From contig JAPYMU010000109.1 in NCBI GenBank assembly GCA_028286165.1, positions 1-14,774 on the forward strand: a stretch of DNA of 14,774 nt, in the 5' to 3' direction. Source of the stretch: Spongiicolonus versatilis (GTDB lineage Bacteria; Pseudomonadota; Gammaproteobacteria; Arenicellales; Spongiicolonaceae). Positions 11,122-14,774 of this stretch are shown piece after piece. Within the stretch, counting starts at the first letter, position 1; each line of letters begins with the position of its first letter. The translations under genes were made by a program, and so were the position numbers. The notes under the pieces were generated by a model. It did no database searches and was not told the origin of the DNA. It was given only the letters and a program-made list of their open reading frames with translations.

Positions 11122-12708
11122 ATGAACACTGTTTTCAAAAACGGCATTCGCGTTTCGGGCTCCATGGACGGGGGCTTTGCGCAAATTCTGAGCGCTGAGG
11201 CGCTTGATTTTGTCGCCGAGTTGCACCGTGCATTTAATGCACGGCGCATGGAGTTGCTTGAGAAGCGGCACATTGCGCAGGGCCCGCGGGGCCGGGCGCT
11301 GGATTTCGACCCGGCGACCCGGGAGATTCGCGACAGTGACTGGCACGTCGCCGATGCGCCGCCGGATTTGCACAACCGCCGGGTGGAAATCACCGGCCCG
11401 GTGGACCGCCGCATGATGATTAACGCGCTCAACTCCGGCGCGCAGGTTTTTATGGCCGACCTGGAGGATGCGCAATCGCCGGTGTGGGAGGGAATTGTTC
11501 ACGGGCAGATTAATTTGCGCGATGCGGTGCGGCGGCAACTGGCGTTCACCAGCGATGCCGGCAAGCGGTACGAATTGAACAAAGACACCGCCACCCTGCT
11601 GGTGCGCCCGCGCGGCTGGCATCTGCCGGAGGCGCATGTGCAAGTTGATGAAGAGGAAATTTCCGGCGCATTGTTTGATTTCGGCTTGTATTTTTTTCAC
11701 AACGCCGCCGAGGCCGTCGCGCGCGGCAGCGGGCCGTATTTTTACCTGCCCAAACTTGAGCATTACCTTGAGGCGCGGCTGTGGAATGATGTGTTCAACA
11801 AAGCCCAGGACATGCTCGGCATCGCGCGCGGCAGTGTGCGCGCCACCGTGCTGGTGGAAACCATCAGCGCGGCGTTTTACATGGATGAGATTCTGTACGA
11901 GTTGCGCGAGCACGCCTCCGGTTTGAACGCCGGCCGCTGGGACTACATTTTCAGTTTTATTAAATACTTCCGCGGGCGCCCCGATTGTGTCCTTCCCGAC
12001 CGCGCCCAGGTGACGATGGCGGTGCCGGCGATGCGCGCCTACACCGAACTGCTGGTCGCCACCTGCCACCGCCGCGGCGCCCATGCCATCGGCGGCATGG
12101 CGGCGTTCATTCCCAGCCGCCGCGACCCGGCGATTAACGCGGTGGCGATTCCAAACGTGCGCAAAGACAAGGAGCGCGAATCGGCCGGCGGTTTTGACGG
12201 CACCTGGGTGGCGCACCCCGACCTGGTGCCGGTGGCGAGGGAGGTTTTTGACCGCGCCCTCGGTGATGCGCCGCACCAGAAACATGTGCACAGCGATTGC
12301 GCGGTGACGGTGACGCGGGAGGACTTGCTGAACCCGGAGGTGCCCGGCGGAAAAATCACCGAGCGCGGCATCCGCGAAAACACCAGCGTCGCGCTGCAGT
12401 ATTTAAACCACTGGCTGGGCGGCACCGGCGCGGCGGCGATTAATAATTTGATGGAGGACGCCGCCACCGCCGAGATTTCCCGCTCCCAGTTGTGGCAGTG
12501 GATTCGCCATGCCGTGCCCCGCGACGACGGCGTCAAGGTGGACGCCGCCCTGTATAAAAAAATCCGCGAAGAAGAGTTGGCCGCCCTGGGCGGCGCCGGC
12601 AAACAGCACTTCGGTGAAGCCGCGCGGCTGCTGGATGAGATTGTGCTGAGCGGCGAGTTTGTGGAATTTCTCACCCTGCCGGCCTACCGCTCGCTGCTGA
12701 GGTTGTAA
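11122..12708 (+). CDS. aceB: Malate synthase A
   Basis: The enzyme condenses glyoxylate with acetyl-CoA to give malate, the second step of the glyoxylate shunt, in the cytoplasm. It has 528 residues (E. coli AceB 533), and similarity runs from QILSAEALDFVAELHRAF to the end. Seen motifs include RRVEITGPVDRRMMINALNS, MADLEDAQSPVW and GQINLRDAV. VRPRGWHLPE contains active-site Arg (162 or 164, by family position). Mg-binding Glu246 (LVETIS) and Asp274 (GRWDYIF) keep the 28-residue spacing of the E. coli pair, and catalytic Asp446 lies in MEDAATAEI. An upstream GTG at 11098, with GAGGG 11 bases before it, would add eight residues. I prefer the ATG because it aligns better with remembered homologues. 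No isocitrate lyase gene is in the window. A strong hairpin follows seven bases after the stop. Confidence 0.95.
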   Translation: MNTVFKNGIRVSGSMDGGFAQILSAEALDFVAELHRAFNARRMELLEKRHIAQGPRGRALDFDPATREIRDSDWHVADAPPDLHNRRVEITGPVDRRMMINALNSGAQVFMADLEDAQSPVWEGIVHGQINLRDAVRRQLAFTSDAGKRYELNKDTATLLVRPRGWHLPEAHVQVDEEEISGALFDFGLYFFHNAAEAVARGSGPYFYLPKLEHYLEARLWNDVFNKAQDMLGIARGSVRATVLVETISAAFYMDEILYELREHASGLNAGRWDYIFSFIKYFRGRPDCVLPDRAQVTMAVPAMRAYTELLVATCHRRGAHAIGGMAAFIPSRRDPAINAVAIPNVRKDKERESAGGFDGTWVAHPDLVPVAREVFDRALGDAPHQKHVHSDCAVTVTREDLLNPEVPGGKITERGIRENTSVALQYLNHWLGGTGAAAINNLMEDAATAEISRSQLWQWIRHAVPRDDGVKVDAALYKKIREEELAALGGAGKQHFGEAARLLDEIVLSGEFVEFLTLPAYRSLLRL

Positions 12709-12714
12709 AAAAGC

Positions 12715-12750
12715 AAGGGCGGAGCCCGGCATCCCGGACTCCGCCCTTTC
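12715..12750. terminator. Bidirectional intrinsic terminator between aceB and the binding-protein gene
   Basis: AAGGGCGGAG at 12715-12724 pairs perfectly with CTCCGCCCTT at 12739-12748. After one A-C mismatch, four more pairs close on a CATC tetraloop (12730-12733). On the + strand a short T run follows (TTTC). On the - strand the hairpin is followed by GC and then six T. It therefore looks stronger for the binding-protein gene, whose stop lies 25 bases away, but can serve both convergent genes. Confidence 0.85.
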
Positions 12751-12774
12751 ATTAATGGCGATGGCGGCGGCGAA

Positions 12775-14007
12775 TTAGTTCGGCGCAAACACCGTGACCG
12801 TTTCCAGCCGGCCGTCGCTCACCACCCAGTGCTCAAACGTACCGCTGACATCGCCGTCAGCGTCGAACTCGTGGTCGCCGGCGGCGCCCACATAGTTGAT
12901 GTCCTCGCCATCGCCGATGGCGCGCAGGGCTTTGGCGAATTCACCGGGTTTGATTTTGATGCCCGGCGCGTTGGTGACGTCGCGCAGGGCGTCGCGCACA
13001 TCCACGCCGTCACGGGAGTCGGCTTTGGCGACGGCCAGCAGCAGCACCATGGCGGCGTCGTAACTTGAGTCGATGAACGGCCGCGGCGGAAGTTCGCCGA
13101 AGGCCTTCTCGTAGTTGGCCCGAAAGATGCGCGAGGTGTCGGTCTCCAGCGCCTTGGGCGCGGTGCCGAAAGTGCCGTTCAAATACTGCGCGCCGATTTG
13201 GTCCACCACATCCTCGGCTTTCATGCCGTCGGTGAAGATGAACTTCTGGAACAGCCCTTCCTCCAGCGCCTGCTTGAGAATGGTGATGCCGCCGTCGTCG
13301 GGGTAGGCGATGAGCAGCAAGTCCTCGGCGCCGCTGTCGGCCGCGGAGGACAATTCGCCGCGGTAGGACGCCTTGCCCGGCTCAAACGGTTCGGAGGCGG
13401 TGACGCTGCCGCCGGCGCTTTCAAAGGCGTTGGTGAAACTCTCGGCCAGGCCTTCGCCGTAGTCGTTGTTGATGTAGAGGATGGCGACTTTGCTCTTGCC
13501 CTCCTGGCGGCTGACCTGCGCCAGCGCCACGCCCTGGAAAGCGTCGGAGGGCACGGTGCGGAACAGAAAATCGTCGTCGTTCAACCCGGTGATGGTGGGC
13601 GCGGTGCTGGCCGGCGAGACGGTGGGTACGCCGTCCACGCTGCTGACGCTCTGCGCCACCGGAATGGTGTTGCCCGACGACAGCGCGCCGACCATGCCCG
13701 ACACCGCCGAGATGGAGGTGAGTTTCTTCGCCGCGTCAATGCTGGGCTGGGACTTGGTCTGGGTGTCGGCGATGATGATTTGCACCTTGCCGCCGAGCAG
13801 GCCGCCGGCGGCGTTGGCTTCGTTCACCGCCATGCGGACGCCGTTCAGGCAGGATTCGCCGTAGGCTTGCAGGCCGCCGGTGAGGGGCATCAGCGCGCCG
13901 ATCTTGACCGGCTCGGCGGCGGTCGACGCCAGCGGCGCGCACAGGGCGGCGGCGGCGAGGGTGACGGTGGTGCGTCGGCAAGCCGACAGGAAGAGTGGAG
14001 TTTTCAT
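12775..14007 (-). CDS. Branched-chain amino acid-type ABC transporter periplasmic binding protein
   Basis: This 410-residue periplasmic receptor belongs to the Leu/Ile/Val-binding type I fold family. The N-terminus is a Sec signal peptide (MKTPLF, two Arg, hydrophobic core at about 13-28) with likely cleavage after ASTAA at residue 31. Cys23 has Leu before it, so there is no lipobox. The mature protein opens with VKIGALMPLTGGLQAYGES and NGVRMAVNEANAAGGLLGGKVQIIIADTQ, then VGALSSGNTIPVAQ, and VAILYINNDYGEGL in the second lobe, all typical of the family. The substrate cannot be read; amino acids, amides or urea are possible. The ATG has GGAGG seven bases upstream and a good promoter, and a terminator follows the stop. 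It therefore looks like a single-gene transcription unit, with no permease or ATPase genes alongside in the window. The frame continues upstream for 156 codons, but that part is rich in His and Arg and is a shadow of the divergent exporter gene. Confidence 0.9.
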   Translation of the reverse strand: MKTPLFLSACRRTTVTLAAAALCAPLASTAAEPVKIGALMPLTGGLQAYGESCLNGVRMAVNEANAAGGLLGGKVQIIIADTQTKSQPSIDAAKKLTSISAVSGMVGALSSGNTIPVAQSVSSVDGVPTVSPASTAPTITGLNDDDFLFRTVPSDAFQGVALAQVSRQEGKSKVAILYINNDYGEGLAESFTNAFESAGGSVTASEPFEPGKASYRGELSSAADSGAEDLLLIAYPDDGGITILKQALEEGLFQKFIFTDGMKAEDVVDQIGAQYLNGTFGTAPKALETDTSRIFRANYEKAFGELPPRPFIDSSYDAAMVLLLAVAKADSRDGVDVRDALRDVTNAPGIKIKPGEFAKALRAIGDGEDINYVGAAGDHEFDADGDVSGTFEHWVVSDGRLETVTVFAPN

Positions 14008-14014
14008 AACTTGG

Positions 14015-14019
14015 CCTCC
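14015..14019 (-). promoter_or_regulatory. Ribosome binding site of the binding-protein gene
   Basis: GGAGG on the - strand lies seven bases before the ATG at 14007. It is the clearest Shine-Dalgarno sequence in the window. It fixes the start in preference to the long upstream open frame and fits a highly translated periplasmic protein. Confidence 0.8.
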
Positions 14020-14047
14020 GGGTGGCGTAGAATGGACAGGAGCCGCG

Positions 14048-14076
14048 AGCATAGCGCGGCGCGGCGGGATTTTCAA
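14048..14076 (-). promoter_or_regulatory. Sigma70-like promoter of the binding-protein gene
   Basis: On the - strand TTGAAA (14076-14071, 5 of 6 to TTGACA) is followed by exactly 17 bases and TATGCT (14053-14048, 4 of 6 to TATAAT). Transcription would start near 14041, giving a leader of about 34 bases that contains the GGAGG site. This is the best promoter match I found in the window. No operator-like inverted repeat is obvious around it. Confidence 0.65.
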
Positions 14077-14103
14077 GCGGCAACGGCGATGGTGGAGGCG
14101 GCG

Positions 14104-14774
14104 GTGGTATTCGGCGACATGCAGGCGTTGGCGGTTTTTGCGGCGGCGGCGACGGTGCTCATTCTGATGCCCGGCGACAATCTGTTCCTGATGGCGCAGA
14201 GCATGCTCCACGGCCGCGGCAAGGGCCTCGCCCTCGCCCTTGGCCTGGCGCTCGGCAACACCGCCCACACCACGGCGGCGGTGCTTGGTGCGGCGGTGAT
14301 TTTCCAGACCTCGGCGGCGGCGTTCACCGTGTTCAAGGTGCTGGGAGTGGGGTATCTGCTGTTCCTCGCATGGCGGACGGTGCGGGAATTTGGCGGTGCC
14401 GGGGGTGGAAACGGTGATGCCGCCGGCGGGGCTGACGGTGGCGGGGGCGCCAATGGTGATGGCCGGGCCGCACATGCTGCCGGCCGCCGCAGCCTGTTCT
14501 TTCGCGGCTTGCTGATGAACGTGCTGAACCCCAAAGTGTCGCTGTTTTTTCTTGCTTTCCTGCCCCAGTTCGTACCGCCGGGGGCGGAAGCGCCGGGCGT
14601 ATACATGGCCTCGCTTGGCGGCGTATTTGTGCTGCTGACGGCGCTGATTTTCTCCGCCATCGTCCTGCTCTCGGCCCGCATCGGCGCCCTGCTGCGGCGC
14701 AACCCGGCGGTCAACCGTTGCCTGGCCTGGCTGACGGCATCGGTCTTCGTCGCGCTGGGTCTGCGGCTGGCGGT
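14104..14774 (+). CDS. LysE/RhtB-family amino acid exporter (3' end outside window)
   Basis: This inner-membrane exporter of the LysE superfamily would move amino acids or related small molecules out of the cell. There is no stop before the window end; 223 residues are seen, and the last (GLRLAV) look like the family's C-terminus, so few are missing. The first membrane segment ends in LMPGDN (22-26; family PGPN). Segments follow at about 42-66 and 74-91. RGLLMNVLNPKVSLFFLAFLPQF (134-156) holds the family NPK motif, with further segments at 167-191 and 207-222. Between Arg94 and Arg128 lies a Gly/Ala/Asp-rich linker of about 32 residues that is unusually long for this cytoplasmic loop. I chose the GTG at 14104 because GGAGG (14094-14098) lies five bases before it; ATG at 14089 or 14119 is possible. 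A lone TAGAAT at 14028-14033 could be its -10. It diverges from the binding-protein gene. Confidence 0.82.
   Translation, partial: MVFGDMQALAVFAAAATVLILMPGDNLFLMAQSMLHGRGKGLALALGLALGNTAHTTAAVLGAAVIFQTSAAAFTVFKVLGVGYLLFLAWRTVREFGGAGGGNGDAAGGADGGGGANGDGRAAHAAGRRSLFFRGLLMNVLNPKVSLFFLAFLPQFVPPGAEAPGVYMASLGGVFVLLTALIFSAIVLLSARIGALLRRNPAVNRCLAWLTASVFVALGLRLA

Noticed and set aside
13937..13939. Cys23 in the signal peptide of the amino acid-type binding protein as a lipoprotein site.
   Set aside because: The residue before it is Leu rather than Gly, Ala or Ser, so the lipobox is not met, and a normal signal peptidase I site follows at about residue 31.
12775..14007. The binding-protein gene appears to use TTC and AAG more often than aceB and its upstream neighbours, a possible sign of transfer.
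   Set aside because: The difference is modest in a hand check and is also expected for a highly expressed gene.
14008..14475. Upstream extension of the binding-protein frame by 156 codons, suggesting a longer or fused protein.
   Set aside because: The extension is rich in His and Arg, lies opposite the LysE-type exporter, and the internal ATG at 14007 has a signal peptide, a Shine-Dalgarno sequence and a promoter.

Overview
The window reads as chromosomal DNA of a high-GC proteobacterium, most likely an uncultured or little-studied gammaproteobacterium. I base this on the mutY-yggX gene pair, a complete Yej-type peptide importer whose proteins align from memory with the E. coli YejA/B/E/F proteins along their length, an A-type malate synthase, and a C-terminal autotransporter-like beta-barrel. 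Species cannot be named from the sequence. I see no insertion sequence, CRISPR array, tRNA, rRNA or phage gene. Coding density is very high, and no gene-free stretch exceeds about 100 bases.

Region 1 (1-822, + strand) is the 3' end of an outer-membrane beta-barrel gene. It converges with, and overlaps by 11 bases, the next block. Region 2 (812-7635, - strand) is a five-gene operon in the order yejA, alpha-methylacyl-CoA racemase-like gene, yejB, yejE, yejF. All four junctions are 4-base start/stop overlaps (ATGA three times, GTGA once). The racemase-like enzyme sits inside the transporter operon, between the binding protein and the first permease, and keeps the family's His/Asp/Glu catalytic residues. 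This is the most unusual arrangement in the window.

Region 3 (7634-12708, + strand) runs divergently: mutY (adenine glycosylase with an iron-sulfur cluster), yggX (iron trafficking and Fe-S protection), a DUF255 thioredoxin-like protein with a CHWCH motif, and aceB (malate synthase A). The mutY ATG and the first available yejA ATG overlap on opposite strands in one CATG. A TATA-like element next to them could serve both directions, and neither start has a visible Shine-Dalgarno sequence. The first three genes suggest an oxidative-damage and iron/thiol theme; aceB may simply be the next gene along.

Region 4 (12715-14774) starts with a strong hairpin with T tracts on both sides, which separates aceB from a convergent periplasmic binding protein of the branched-chain amino acid type (- strand). 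That gene has the clearest sigma70-like promoter in the window and a good Shine-Dalgarno sequence. Diverging from it is a LysE/RhtB-type exporter that runs off the right edge. It carries an unusual Gly/Ala/Asp-rich linker of about 32 residues between its hydrophobic halves. The binding protein has no permease or ATPase genes beside it in the window.
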